Assembly (NCBI GenBank): GCA_036389135.1
Contig: DASVQP010000007.1
Span: 37,336-101,335, forward strand
Direction of reading: 5' to 3'
Source: Longimicrobium sp.
GTDB taxonomy: Bacteria; Gemmatimonadota; Gemmatimonadetes; Longimicrobiales; Longimicrobiaceae
Length of the DNA stretch: 64,000 nt
This document shows, one piece after another, positions 25,736 through 34,051 of this stretch. The position numbers were made by a program, and so were the translations under genes. The stretch's first letter is position 1. Every line of letters begins with the position of its first letter. The notes beneath the pieces are model-generated. The model made no database searches and had not been told where the DNA came from. It saw nothing but the letters and a program-made list of their open reading frames with translations.

Positions 25736-26923
25736 TCACCACATCCCCGCCACCGTCGTCACGATGGTATACACGGCCATCACCGCCATCGCGACCGCCA
25801 CCGCCCAGCCGAAAACGGACATCCAGACCGGATGCCGGTAGTCGCCGATGATGGCGACGCGGCGCGCGGCCAGGAGCATCGCGCCGAGAGCGAGCGGCAG
25901 GACGAGCGCGTTGGCGGCGCCGGCGGCCACCAGGAGCTGCACGGGGCGTCCCACGGCCAGGAACACCGCGGTGGAGAGGACGACGAAGAGGATGATTACG
26001 GTGCGCTGCCGCGTCTCCACGCGCGTGCTCAGGGTGCGCAGAAAGGAAACCGAGGTGTAGCTCGCGCCCACGATCGAGGTCACCGCCGCGCACCAGATCA
26101 CCAGCCCGAAGAGCCGCAGCCCCACCTCCCCCGCCGCGTGCTGGAAGACGGAGCCGGGCGGGTTCGCGGGGTCCAGCTTGAAGCCGGCGGAGACCACGCC
26201 TAGCGCCGCCAGGAAGAGCCCCACGCGCATGATGCTGGTGACGATGATCCCGGTCACGGCGCTGCGCGACACCTCGGGGAGCGCGGCCCGCCCGGAGATC
26301 CCCGCGTCCAGCAGCCGGTGCCCGCCCGCAAAGGTGATGTAGCCGCCGACCGTGCCGCCCACCAGCGTCACCACCGCGATCCAGTCCAGCTTCAGCGGCG
26401 CCACGGAGCGAAGGACCGCCTCCCCGAACGGAGGCCGCGAAGTCGCCACCACGTACAGGGTGAGGGCGATCATCACGAAGCCAAGCACCTGCGCGAAGCG
26501 GTCCATCGCCCGCCCGGCGTCGCGGAAGAGGAAGAGCCCCACCGCCGCCCCCGCGCTGACCAGCGCCCCGGTGGCGAGCGGCATCCCCAGCAGCGCCTGC
26601 AGACCCAGCGCGGCGCCCGCCACGTTGCCGATGTTGAAGATCAGCCCGCCGAGCACCACCAGCACAGCGAGGAGCGTCCCCAGCCCCGGCGCCACCATGT
26701 TGGCGATGTCCTGCGCGCGCCGCTCCGCCACCGCGATCACGCGCCAGATGTTGAGCTGCGCGCCGATGTCGAGGATGACCGACGCCAGGATGGCGAAGCC
26801 GAAGCTCGCCCCCAGCTTGCCGGTGAACACGGCCGTCTGGGTCAGGAACCCGGGCCCGATGGCGGACGTCGCCATCAGGAACGCCGCGCCGATCAGCGCG
26901 CTCCTCCGTTCTCGCTGCTCCAC
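25736..26923 (-). CDS. Nramp-related membrane transporter (YcsG-like) of the pxp locus
   Basis: 395 residues with about eleven helices and the Nramp fold. The N-terminal IGPGFLTQTAVF matches the GPGFL start of Nramp helix 1, but the metal-binding DPGN that should follow is TGKL (about residues 34-37), and no MPH is found in helix 6 (GGYITFAGGH instead). It is therefore unlikely to be a classical Mn/Fe transporter. Next to 5-oxoprolinase genes, as ycsG stands beside ycsF in Bacillus, a role in importing 5-oxoproline or a related acid is a reasonable inference. It follows pxpA with a two-base gap. Confidence 0.85.
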   Translation of the reverse strand: MEQRERRSALIGAAFLMATSAIGPGFLTQTAVFTGKLGASFGFAILASVILDIGAQLNIWRVIAVAERRAQDIANMVAPGLGTLLAVLVVLGGLIFNIGNVAGAALGLQALLGMPLATGALVSAGAAVGLFLFRDAGRAMDRFAQVLGFVMIALTLYVVATSRPPFGEAVLRSVAPLKLDWIAVVTLVGGTVGGYITFAGGHRLLDAGISGRAALPEVSRSAVTGIIVTSIMRVGLFLAALGVVSAGFKLDPANPPGSVFQHAAGEVGLRLFGLVIWCAAVTSIVGASYTSVSFLRTLSTRVETRQRTVIILFVVLSTAVFLAVGRPVQLLVAAGAANALVLPLALGAMLLAARRVAIIGDYRHPVWMSVFGWAVAVAMAVMAVYTIVTTVAGMW

Positions 26924-26925
26924 GC

Positions 26926-27696
26926 TCAGCCTCCGCTCAGGGGTGCCGCCACCCGCACGCCGCTCCTTTCCAGCCCTTCACGCAGGGTGCGCGCGAAAAG
27001 AGCGGCATCGGGCCGGTCGCCGTGGATGCAGATCGTGTCCGCCTCCAGCCGTAGCTCGGCGCCGTCCGCCGTCCGGGTGCGCCCCTCGGCGGCGATCTCC
27101 ACCGCGCGCCGCACCGCATCGTCGGGATTGTCGATCATCGCCCCCGGCGCGCCTCGGCGGACGAGGGAGCCATCCTCCGCGTATCCCCGGTCCGCAAAGG
27201 CTTCGCGCGCGAAGCGGAGCCCCGCACCCTCGGCGGCGCGCTGCAGCTCGCTTCCTGGGAGGCCGAAGAGGATCAGCCCCGCATCCAGGTCGCGGACGGC
27301 GCGGGCGATCGGCTCGGCGAGGGCGGCATCGGCGCAGGCCATGTTGTACAGCGCCCCGTGCGGCTTCACGTGGCGCAGCGAGGTGCCGGCGGCCGTCGCA
27401 AAGGCGGCGAGCGCGCCCACCTGGTAGAGCACCAGGTCGTACGCCTCCTGCGGCGAGATCCTCATCTCGCGCCGCCCGAAGCCAGCCAGGTCCGGGAATC
27501 CGGGATGCGCCCCGATCGCGACCCCGTGCTCCAGTGCGGCCGCCACGGTGCGGCGCATCACGGACGGATCGCCCGCATGCGCGCCGCACGCCACGTTTGC
27601 CGAGGTCACGAACGGGAGCACCCCCGCATCGTCGCCCATCCGGTAGGCGCCGAAGCTCTCTCCCAGATCGCAGTTGAGATCGATCGTTCGGTTCAT
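26926..27696 (-). CDS. pxpA: 5-oxoprolinase subunit A (LamB/YcsF family)
   Basis: 256 residues. The family signature is obvious at the N-terminus, IDLNCDLGESFGAYRMGDD, followed by SANVACGAHAGDPSVMRRTV, GAHPGFPDL and VKPHGALYN. PxpA forms with PxpB and PxpC the ATP-dependent 5-oxoprolinase, which opens pyroglutamate to glutamate and removes a spontaneously formed damage product. All three subunits are present in the locus; pxpA is separated from pxpC by a type B repeat and is followed directly by the Nramp-related transporter. Length and motifs are normal. Confidence 0.96.
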   Translation of the reverse strand: MNRTIDLNCDLGESFGAYRMGDDAGVLPFVTSANVACGAHAGDPSVMRRTVAAALEHGVAIGAHPGFPDLAGFGRREMRISPQEAYDLVLYQVGALAAFATAAGTSLRHVKPHGALYNMACADAALAEPIARAVRDLDAGLILFGLPGSELQRAAEGAGLRFAREAFADRGYAEDGSLVRRGAPGAMIDNPDDAVRRAVEIAAEGRTRTADGAELRLEADTICIHGDRPDAALFARTLREGLERSGVRVAAPLSGG

Positions 27697-27715
27697 AGCC
27701 CCAGGTGTCGAACAG

Positions 27716-27810
27716 CCTCACACAGAGACACAGAGGGAACAGCAAGAGGAGGAGGGTTTCGGCGGAGTTCCTCCGTGCCCTCTCCTGTTCCTCCGTGTCT
27801 CTGTGTGAAA
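27716..27810. repeat. Type B interspersed repeat, copy 4, inside the pxp locus
   Basis: A compact copy: CCTCACACAGAGACACAGAGG on one side and CCTCCGTGTCTCTGTGTGA on the other pair almost perfectly, with inner arms GAACAGCAAGAGG/CCTCTCCTGTTC. It fills the whole 121-base gap between pxpC and pxpA, which are on the same strand. Confidence 0.85.
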
Positions 27811-27817
27811 CTGCCGT

Positions 27818-28819
27818 TCAGATGCCGGCGCTGCGCAGACGAAGGGCGTCCGCGAGCAGGGTGAGGGCGAGCTCGCGCGCACGCAGGAGCCGGTGCGCCT
27901 CCTCCAGCGTCGTCTGCCGGAAGCGAAGGTGGTCGCCGGGGCGAAGCTGCGCCAGGAGCGGGAGGTGCACCGCGGCCACGTGGCCGATGCGCGGATAGCC
28001 CCCCGTGGTGCCGCCATCCGCCATGAGCACGATGGGCGAGCCGCCGGGCGGAAGCTGCACCGTCCCGGGCGCCACCCCCTCGCTGGTCAGCTCGATTGGA
28101 GCGGAGAGGGCAAGCGCCGGCCCTTCCAGCCTGCACCCCATGCGGTCCGTGTGCTGGCTCACCCGAAATCGCTCGGTGAAGAGCCGCGCGCGCGACGCCT
28201 CGGTGAGCGCATCCGTGTGGCTCCCCGGCATCAGCAGCAGCTCGGGCTCGGCGTGGTAGGCGGGGAGCGCGCTGGGGGCCACCCGCCACGACGCGACCCC
28301 GTTCCTACGACCCTCCCGCTCGATGGCGGTACGCACGGCGGCCGACCTCGCCTCCGCCTTCCCCACTGGCAGACGATCGCCGGTTCGCAGCGCGCGCCCC
28401 TCGAACCCCCCGAACGCCGACGGCAGGTACGTGCCGCGGCTGCCGAGCACGGGCGGCACCGCGATCCCGCCCGCGCACGCCAGGTAGGCCCGGCACCCGG
28501 TGCGCGCCCCGCGGACGTCGAGCGTCTCCCCCGCGCGGACCCGCACCGGCCGCCAGAAGGGGATCGGGACGCCGTCCAGATCGGCCGTCATCCCGGCGCC
28601 GCCGAGCGCGATCAGCGCGGTGCGCGCGAAGCGGAGCCGCGGCCCGGCGAGCGTCATCTCCAGCCCCGCCGCGCCCTGCGGATTCCCCACCAGCAGGTTG
28701 GCGATGCGCAGCGCCACCGGGTCCGCGGCGCCGCCCATGGGCACGCCCTGGTCCTGGAAGCCGGTGCGGCCCAGGTCCTGGACCGTCGTCAGCAGGCCCG
28801 GACGGAGCACCTCGATCAC
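27818..28819 (-). CDS. pxpC: 5-oxoprolinase subunit C (KipA-like, biotin-dependent carboxyltransferase fold)
   Basis: 333 residues. Typical N-terminus IEVLRPGLLTTVQDLGRTGF, with PMGGAADPVALRIANLLVGN, and the later block SQHTDRMGCRLEG, all conserved in KipA/PxpC. C-terminal LMADGGTTGGYPRIGHV matches the family as well. PxpC works with PxpB and PxpA in ATP-dependent 5-oxoproline hydrolysis. Its start overlaps the stop of pxpB (ATGA), so the two are translationally coupled. Nothing unusual is seen in the sequence. Confidence 0.96.
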   Translation of the reverse strand: MIEVLRPGLLTTVQDLGRTGFQDQGVPMGGAADPVALRIANLLVGNPQGAAGLEMTLAGPRLRFARTALIALGGAGMTADLDGVPIPFWRPVRVRAGETLDVRGARTGCRAYLACAGGIAVPPVLGSRGTYLPSAFGGFEGRALRTGDRLPVGKAEARSAAVRTAIEREGRRNGVASWRVAPSALPAYHAEPELLLMPGSHTDALTEASRARLFTERFRVSQHTDRMGCRLEGPALALSAPIELTSEGVAPGTVQLPPGGSPIVLMADGGTTGGYPRIGHVAAVHLPLLAQLRPGDHLRFRQTTLEEAHRLLRARELALTLLADALRLRSAGI

Positions 28820-29502
28820 GCGCCTTGCTCCATCCGCCGAAACGCCTCGGCATCCACCGGGACGAACCGGACGCGGTCGCCCGCGCGCAGCAGGGCCGGC
28901 GGGTCGCGGTGCGCATCGAAGAGACGCAGCGGCGTGCGCCCGATCAGCTGCCAGCCACCGGGCGACTCCACGGGATAGATCCCCGTCTGCGCGCCGCCGA
29001 TCCCCACGCTCCCCGCGGGCACGACCGTGCGCGGCGATTCCCGGCGCGGCGTGGCGAGCTTCGCGTCCAGGCCGCCCAGGTAGGGGAAGCCGGGGACGAA
29101 GCCAACCAGGTGCACCCGGTAGCCGCCCGCCGCATGGAGCGCGACGGCCTCGTCCGCGGTGAGCCCGTGCAGCGATGCGAGCGATTCCAGGTCCGGCCCG
29201 AATTCGCCACCGTAGCAGACGGGGATCTCCACGAGCCGCCCATCGTCGCCCGCGGACTCATCCAGCTCGTCGAGGAGATGGGCGAGCGAAGAGTCCAGCC
29301 AGCCCGCATCCGACGGGGGAAGCCGGACCGGATCGTAGTGGATGGTGAGCGAGGTGAAGCCGGGGACGCATTCGATGAGGCCGGGAAGGCGGGACTCATC
29401 CAGTCGCCGCGCAGCCGCCGCGACGCGACGGCGGGTCGGCTCGTCGGGGGCATCTCCCAGGACGATCTGGACGGCGCTGTCCCCGAGCGGCTCGATCCTC
29501 AT
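28816..29502 (-). CDS. pxpB: 5-oxoprolinase subunit B (KipI-like)
   Basis: 228 residues from ATG 29502 (MRIEPLGDSAVQIVLGD). The family blocks are intact: IPVCYGGEFGPDLE, GFVPGFPYLGGLD, SVGIGGAQTGIYP and GGWQLIGRTPL. In Bacillus the homologue KipI was first described as a sporulation kinase inhibitor, but in the three-subunit context it is a 5-oxoprolinase component. The reading frame continues far upstream of 29502 by chance and crosses the next small gene, so the longer form is not used. First gene of the pxpB-pxpC-pxpA-transporter cluster. Confidence 0.95.
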   Translation of the reverse strand: MRIEPLGDSAVQIVLGDAPDEPTRRRVAAAARRLDESRLPGLIECVPGFTSLTIHYDPVRLPPSDAGWLDSSLAHLLDELDESAGDDGRLVEIPVCYGGEFGPDLESLASLHGLTADEAVALHAAGGYRVHLVGFVPGFPYLGGLDAKLATPRRESPRTVVPAGSVGIGGAQTGIYPVESPGGWQLIGRTPLRLFDAHRDPPALLRAGDRVRFVPVDAEAFRRMEQGA

Positions 29503-29516
29503 CACGGGGGCGGCGA

Positions 29517-29759
29517 TCAGTCGGGCTCGTTGACCGACACCCCGGCGCCCTTGAGGTTCTCCACCTTTTGCGTGTCCACGGTGAAGCCGCCGGGGACGGT
29601 CTCCTCGTCCGCCGGGGCGCCGCCGCCCGCCGCGGACGCGGTGCCGCCACCGGCGTCGGAGCCCGCAGCCCCGCCACGGTTCGCGCCCTGCGCCTTTCCC
29701 CTGCACCCCGCACCCATCAGCACGGCCACGATCAGCGCGGCCGCCATCCACTTTTGCAT
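29517..29759 (-). CDS. Small Gly/Ala-rich lipoprotein
   Basis: 80 residues: a signal sequence (MQKWMAAALIVAVLMGAGC) with the Cys of a lipobox, then a Gly/Ala linker and a short polar C-terminus with a repeated V-x-V/T pattern (GGFTVDTQKVENLKG). The ATG at 29759 has AGGAG seven bases upstream; an in-frame ATG at 29774 would overlap that site. The protein resembles, in style, the next gene upstream and the Gly/Thr lipoproteins at 43-46 kb, but shares no firm homology. Confidence 0.72.
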   Translation of the reverse strand: MQKWMAAALIVAVLMGAGCRGKAQGANRGGAAGSDAGGGTASAAGGGAPADEETVPGGFTVDTQKVENLKGAGVSVNEPD

Positions 29760-29809
29760 CGATCCGCTCCTCATCCCCAGAGACAGGGGTGTATGTCCGC
29801 AAGAAGACG

Positions 29810-29832
29810 CAGGCGGGGCACCCGAAGGTGCC
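29810..29832 (-). terminator. Hairpin after small lipoprotein gene
   Basis: GGCGGGGCACC and GGTGCCCGCC pair with one bulged base around a CGAA tetraloop. It lies about 20 bases beyond the stop of the minus-strand gene at 29853, and TCTT follows on that strand. Confidence 0.5.
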
Positions 29833-29852
29833 CGCCCGCGCCCGACCCATCG

Positions 29853-30080
29853 TTACTGCTTGTTCCCCTCTGTGGAGTTCACGTCCACCGTGGGAGTGAC
29901 CACCGTGTTGGTGTCCGAGCCGACGTTGACCTGTGCGGGATCGATGTCCACGTTCGGCGCCTCGCCGCCCTTTACCTCCACGTCAGGGAGCTTGCCTTCG
30001 TCCTCCACCTTCGCCGTGCACCCTGCCGACAGCGCTCCCATCACCAGCGCCAGCGTGGCCAGCGATCTGCGGATTCGCAT
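29853..30080 (-). CDS. Small lipoprotein
   Basis: 75 residues from ATG 30080, which has GAGGG eight bases upstream; a second ATG at 30086 lies too close to that site. Signal and lipobox are MRIRRSLATLALVMGALSAGC. The mature part is acidic, rich in Val, Asp, Asn and Pro (DVEVKGGEAPNVDIDPAQVN), without cysteines beyond the anchor. Function unknown. It is tandem with the other small lipoprotein at 29517 and faces the plus-strand DUF1707 gene. Confidence 0.72.
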   Translation of the reverse strand: MRIRRSLATLALVMGALSAGCTAKVEDEGKLPDVEVKGGEAPNVDIDPAQVNVGSDTNTVVTPTVDVNSTEGNKQ

Positions 30081-30235
30081 TGGCATTTCCCTCTCTGGAG
30101 TAGTATCGGATAAATCACGTGAGGCCACATCGCGCAACGACCATGCCCGGCGGGCTTGTTGCGCCCCGGAGCGGCCTCTACGTTGCGTCGCCAGCAAGCG
30201 TCAGCACACGAACCGCCCCAGCCCCGCGAAGCGCC

Positions 30236-30907
30236 ATGTCCCGTCCCGAGCCGCTCCATCCCGTGCCGCTGGAGCAGACGCGCGAGCGCACGATCGCCGA
30301 GCTCTGCCGCGGGTTCGCGCAGGAGCACATCGACGCCGACCAGCTCCAATCGCGCCTGGACGAGGCCCAGCGCGCCTCCACGGTGGACCAGCTCCGCGCC
30401 CTGGTGGCGGACCTCCCCGCCGTCCACGCTCCCGAGCCGGTGGTGAGCGCGGGAACGCAGCTCGCGCACCCATCGCAGGTCTCGCCGCAGCAGACGATCG
30501 TGGCGGTGATGGCGGGCGCCACCCGCAAGGGAGCCTGGACCCCCTCACGCCAGCTCAACGTGATCGCGGTGATGGGCGGCGCCGAGCTGGACTTCCGCGA
30601 AGCGCGCATGCCCCCCGGCATCACGGAGCTGAACGTCTTCGCCTGGATGGGCGGCGTGGAGGTGGTGGTGCCGCCGGGGGTGCGCGTGGAGATGAGCGGA
30701 ATCGCGCTGATGGGCGGCTTCGAGGAGCACAGCCGCACGGTGGACCCTCCCCCGCCGGACGCCCCGGTCCTGCGCATCGGCGGCTTCGTCCTTATGGCCG
30801 GCGTGGAAGTGAGCGTCCGCCACCCCGGCGAGACCGCCCGCGAGGCCCGCCAGCGCCACCGCGAGCTCCGCCGCGCCGCCAAGGAGCAGCGCCGGCTGGG
30901 GAGCTGA
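30236..30907 (+). CDS. DUF1707 domain protein with LiaF-like C-terminal region
   Basis: 223 residues from ATG 30236. Residues 15-60 form a DUF1707/SHOCT-like helix pair (RERTIAELCRGFAQEHIDAD, FQSRLDEAQRA-type). The C-terminal two thirds has short beta strands with the repeated pattern V-x-A-[VW]-M-G-G (IVAVMAGATRKG, VIAVMGGAELDF, VFAWMGGVEVVVPPG, GIALMGGFEE), as in the beta-helical LiaF/DUF2154 cell-envelope stress domain. The tail is basic. No membrane segment is found, so it is probably cytoplasmic. Single gene. Confidence 0.8.
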   Translation: MSRPEPLHPVPLEQTRERTIAELCRGFAQEHIDADQLQSRLDEAQRASTVDQLRALVADLPAVHAPEPVVSAGTQLAHPSQVSPQQTIVAVMAGATRKGAWTPSRQLNVIAVMGGAELDFREARMPPGITELNVFAWMGGVEVVVPPGVRVEMSGIALMGGFEEHSRTVDPPPPDAPVLRIGGFVLMAGVEVSVRHPGETAREARQRHRELRRAAKEQRRLGS

Positions 30908-30921
30908 TCGAGGGCAGCGGC

Positions 30922-31340
30922 AAGTCTGTGGCGAGTAAACTCGCGGCAACAACAGCACAAAGTCCGCCTGCGCGGACTCGGCGAGGACATCCGTGTAGGG
31001 GCGCGATTCATCGCGCCCGCCCTCTCTCCCGTCTCGACCCCGTATCCCGCACCCGAACCTCGTAGGGGCAGCCCGTGCCCTGAAGATGCTCCGCGGCCCG
31101 CCCCACGTGCGAATGAATCCGCCGCTGGCCCGCCTCCGCGGACTCCGGGTCCGATGCCGCGCTTCTCGAGCCGGCTTCAGCCGCCTTCCCGTCGTTCCGC
31201 CGGGGGAATCATCCCCCGGCGACCAGCCGCCGGACCGCCTCTGCCGCCCTCCACCAATCCCCGCCCCCGGACCCTGCGCAGGCAGGCTTCCCGCGGTTGT
31301 TGCAGCGGTTTCAACCGCCGGCCCCGATGTGCCCCCACGC
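30922..31340 (+). repeat. Block of type C and type A repeats
   Basis: This gap before the sensor kinase holds: GCGAGTAAACTCGC (a type C palindrome, ~30941), AGTCCGCCTGCGCGGACT (30960-30977), a type A unit starting GTAGGGGCGCGATTCATCGC (30995-31022), a degraded type A unit at 31063, and GGCTTCAGCCGCC... CCGGGGGAATCATCCCCCGG (31170-31220), then GTTGTTGCAGCGGTTTCAAC (about 31297). No gene is supported. Confidence 0.7.
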
Positions 31341-31367
31341 GGCCCGCCCTTTGCCCAAAGCGCCGCC

Positions 31368-33284
31368 ATGACCCCGGACGACGAACCACGCACGCCCTCC
31401 AGGCGCGAGCACACGCCACCAAGCGCGCCCGCCCGCCGCCCGCACGTCCCGGGACGGAACACCTGGCTTCCGCTCTCGCTGGTGGTCTTCTCGCTCCTGG
31501 GGCTGGTGCTCGTGCCGGCGCTCCTCCAGCGCCGGAGCGAGCTGCTGCGCCGCGAGATCATCGACGTGGTGGAGCCCGCCCGCCGAGCCGAGGGCGAGGT
31601 GGACGAGGCGCTGGCCGTGGAGGTCTCCGCCGGGCGCGGCTACATCATCAACCGCGACCCCGCCTTCCTGGACCGCAGCGCCCGCGCCGCCGCCAAAGCC
31701 GAACGCGAGATGGACCGCCTGGAGGGCTACGCGCGCCGCCTGGGCCCCGAGGCGGTGGCGCGCGTCGCCGACCTGCGCCGGCACGTGCGCGCCTGGCGCG
31801 AGCCCGGCGTGGCCCTCACACGCGGCGAGGTGCCCCCGGACCGCTTCGCCGCGCTGGTAGGCGTGCAGCAGCACCACTACGAAGCGGCGCTCAGGTCGGC
31901 CGCGCAGGTGCAGAAGGAGCTGGAGTGGATCGCCGCCGACCGGCGCGACCGCATCCGCGGCTACGAGCGGATGGAGCTGGCCAGCTCCGTCTTCCTCACC
32001 GCGCTCGCGCTGGCCGCGGTCGGCGCCGTCACCGCGCTGACGGTGCGGGAGCGGCGGCTCGCGTCGCAGGTGGCGGTGCGGGTGGAGAAGGAGGCGTCGC
32101 TGCGCGCCCTCGCCCGTACGCTCAGCGGCGCGCTCTCGGTGCGGGAGATGGTGGAGAAGGTGGCCGAGGAGGCGGTGCACTCCACCCGCGCGTTCGGGGC
32201 GTACGTGGAGCGCGCCCAGGCGCACGAGGTGGTGGTGGTCGCCGGCTCGGGAGAGGGCGTCCCCCCGCTCGGCACCCGGGCGCCGTACCCGGGGTCGCTC
32301 ACCGCAGAGATCATCGAGGCGCGCGAGCCCCGCGCCCTGGCCGAGGTGGCGAAGATCGGCGAGTCGATGGCGCCCTACCTGGAGAAGTCGTGCGAGCGGT
32401 GCACCGGGCTGGTGGTGCCGCTGGCCGACGAGGAGGGGGTGCTCGGCGCGCTGATCCTCCTCCGCTCCCCCGGCCAGGGCACCTTTGGCGGCGAGGAGGC
32501 GGCCCACGCCCGCGCCATGGGCGACCTCCTCTCGGTCGCCTTCCGCCGCGCGCTGGTGATGGAGGAGGAGCGCCGCGCCCGCGGGGAGGCGGAGACGGCG
32601 GTGCGCACGCGCGACGAGATGCTCTCCATCGTCTCGCACGACCTGCGCAACCCGCTCCATACGGTGGGGATGAGCTCGTCCTTCCTCCTCGACGTCCTTC
32701 CCGACGACGACGAGATGGTGCGCAAGCAGCTGGCGATCATCAAGCGCTCCATCGACAGCATGAACCGGATGATCGAGGACCTGCTCGACATCACGCGCAT
32801 CGAGACGGGGCGGCTGGCGGTGGATTGCTCCGTGGTGGAGGTCCCCACCCTGCTCGACGAGGTGGAGACGATGATGCGCCCCCTCGCCGAAGGCGCCGGG
32901 CTGCGGCTGAAGTGCCACGCGGGCGACCGCCTCCCCACGCTCTACGCCGACCGCGACCGCCTGGTGCAGGTGTTCAGCAACCTGGTGGGCAACGCCATCA
33001 AGTTCACCCCGGAAGGGGGCACCGTCACACTGCGCGCGGAGGGGATGGAGGGAGCCGTGTGCTTCCAGGTGGCGGACACCGGCGCGGGGATCCCGGCCGA
33101 GCACCTCCCGCGCCTCTTCGACCGCTTTTGGCAGGCGCGCCGCACCGACCGGCGCGGGCTGGGGCTGGGGCTCCCCATCGTAAAGGGGATCGTGGAGGCG
33201 CACGGCGGCCACGTGGAGGTGGCGAGCACGCCGGGGGCGGGGAGCACCTTCTCATTCACCCTTCCCGCCGCGCCTGCCCGTTGA
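31368..33284 (+). CDS. Hybrid-input sensor histidine kinase (TM, CHASE3-like, GAF, HisKA, HATPase)
   Basis: 638 residues from ATG 31368. A proline-rich N-terminus leads to a helix (WLPLSLVVFSLLGLVLVPAL), a helical extracytoplasmic domain of CHASE3 type (residues ~60-200), a second helix (VFLTALALAAVGAVTAL), a GAF domain (about 245-395, containing SCERCTGLVVPLAD), then HisKA with SIVSHDLRNPLHTVGM and HATPase with GNAIKFTPEGG, ADTGAGIPAEHL and GLGLGLPIVKGIVEAHGG. The kinase is complete. No response regulator is adjacent, so its partner is encoded elsewhere. The Cys pair in the GAF domain might sense redox or metal, which is speculative. Confidence 0.92.
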   Translation: MTPDDEPRTPSRREHTPPSAPARRPHVPGRNTWLPLSLVVFSLLGLVLVPALLQRRSELLRREIIDVVEPARRAEGEVDEALAVEVSAGRGYIINRDPAFLDRSARAAAKAEREMDRLEGYARRLGPEAVARVADLRRHVRAWREPGVALTRGEVPPDRFAALVGVQQHHYEAALRSAAQVQKELEWIAADRRDRIRGYERMELASSVFLTALALAAVGAVTALTVRERRLASQVAVRVEKEASLRALARTLSGALSVREMVEKVAEEAVHSTRAFGAYVERAQAHEVVVVAGSGEGVPPLGTRAPYPGSLTAEIIEAREPRALAEVAKIGESMAPYLEKSCERCTGLVVPLADEEGVLGALILLRSPGQGTFGGEEAAHARAMGDLLSVAFRRALVMEEERRARGEAETAVRTRDEMLSIVSHDLRNPLHTVGMSSSFLLDVLPDDDEMVRKQLAIIKRSIDSMNRMIEDLLDITRIETGRLAVDCSVVEVPTLLDEVETMMRPLAEGAGLRLKCHAGDRLPTLYADRDRLVQVFSNLVGNAIKFTPEGGTVTLRAEGMEGAVCFQVADTGAGIPAEHLPRLFDRFWQARRTDRRGLGLGLPIVKGIVEAHGGHVEVASTPGAGSTFSFTLPAAPAR

Positions 33285-33338
33285 CTCGCGAGGCCCCGCG
33301 CGGTACCATCGGTTGCATCCACCAACCGGGTCCTCCGC

Positions 33339-33809
33339 ATGGAATCACCCCTCCACGAAGAAGCCGAAGCGTTCCACCGCGCCCTGGGCGACGTGGTGCG
33401 CCTCCAGCAGCACCGCTCGCGCGACCGCGTGGCCTTCTACGGGATCACCGTGTCCGGCGCGCACGCGCTGGAGGCGCTGGAGCGGCTCGGGCCGATCTCG
33501 CTGAACCGCCTGGCCGCCGAGCTGTTCGTGGACAAGAGCACGGCCAGCCGCATCGTGGCGGCGCTGGAGTACCGCGGCTGGGTGACGCGCACCGCCGACC
33601 CCGCCGACCGCCGCGCCCTCCAGCTGCACCTGACGGACGAGGGGTTCGCGCTCCAAGACCAGCTCCGCTCCGACGCCGTCTGGGAGATGCAGGCGGTGCT
33701 GGCGGGAACGGACGCGGCGGTCCGCCACACCACGCTCAACTTCATCCGCGACCTCGCCCGCACCGCCGCCCTGCACGCGGGCGCCACCGAAGCATCCTGC
33801 TGCCAGTAG
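33339..33809 (+). CDS. MarR-family transcriptional regulator
   Basis: 156 residues with a winged helix-turn-helix: ALEALERLGPISLNRLAAEL, recognition helix FVDKSTASRIVAALEYRGWV, and a wing with the MarR-typical Asp-x-Arg (DPADRRALQLHLTDEG). The C-terminal helix gives the dimer interface and ends in Cys-Cys-Gln. MarR proteins usually repress a neighbouring exporter or detoxifying gene and respond to small aromatic ligands. It lies 54 bases after the sensor kinase and may share its transcript; no obvious target is adjacent. Confidence 0.9.
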   Translation: MESPLHEEAEAFHRALGDVVRLQQHRSRDRVAFYGITVSGAHALEALERLGPISLNRLAAELFVDKSTASRIVAALEYRGWVTRTADPADRRALQLHLTDEGFALQDQLRSDAVWEMQAVLAGTDAAVRHTTLNFIRDLARTAALHAGATEASCCQ

Positions 33810-33836
33810 CCTCACGCGGAGAACTGCAACCGCGGG

Positions 33837-33952
33837 CCTCACACAGAGCCACAGGGAGAACCGCACAACATTTTCTCTGTGGCTTTCTGTTCCTTCTGTG
33901 TTCTCCGTGTGATGCTTTTCGCCGTTGACCTTCTCCGCGCCTTCGCGTGAGT
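33837..33952. repeat. Type B interspersed repeat, copy 5
   Basis: CCTCACACAGAGCCACAGGGAG pairs loosely with TTCTCCGTGTGATG, and a second right arm CGCGCCTTCGCGTGAG follows. Inner arms TTTTCTCTGTGGC match AGCCACAGGGAGAA. It separates the MarR gene from the HAD gene on the same strand. Confidence 0.7.
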
Positions 33953-34051
33953 CCTGCCGTTCCTTTCGTTTTCCACCCCCGCCCGCATAGCTTCCTCCGC
34001 TCGACGGGCACGCCCTGCGCTGCCCCGCTCCTCCCGAACCGCGAGCGCGGC

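Noticed and set aside
28816..29850. 344-codon form of pxpB
   Set aside because: Family members start at the MRIEPLGD-like segment (29502); the extra part runs antisense-free over a small lipoprotein gene in another frame and has no family similarity.
31154..33928. Plus-strand frame of 924 codons overlapping the sensor kinase
   Set aside because: Out of frame with an unambiguous histidine kinase and made of Arg/Pro/Gly; not coding.
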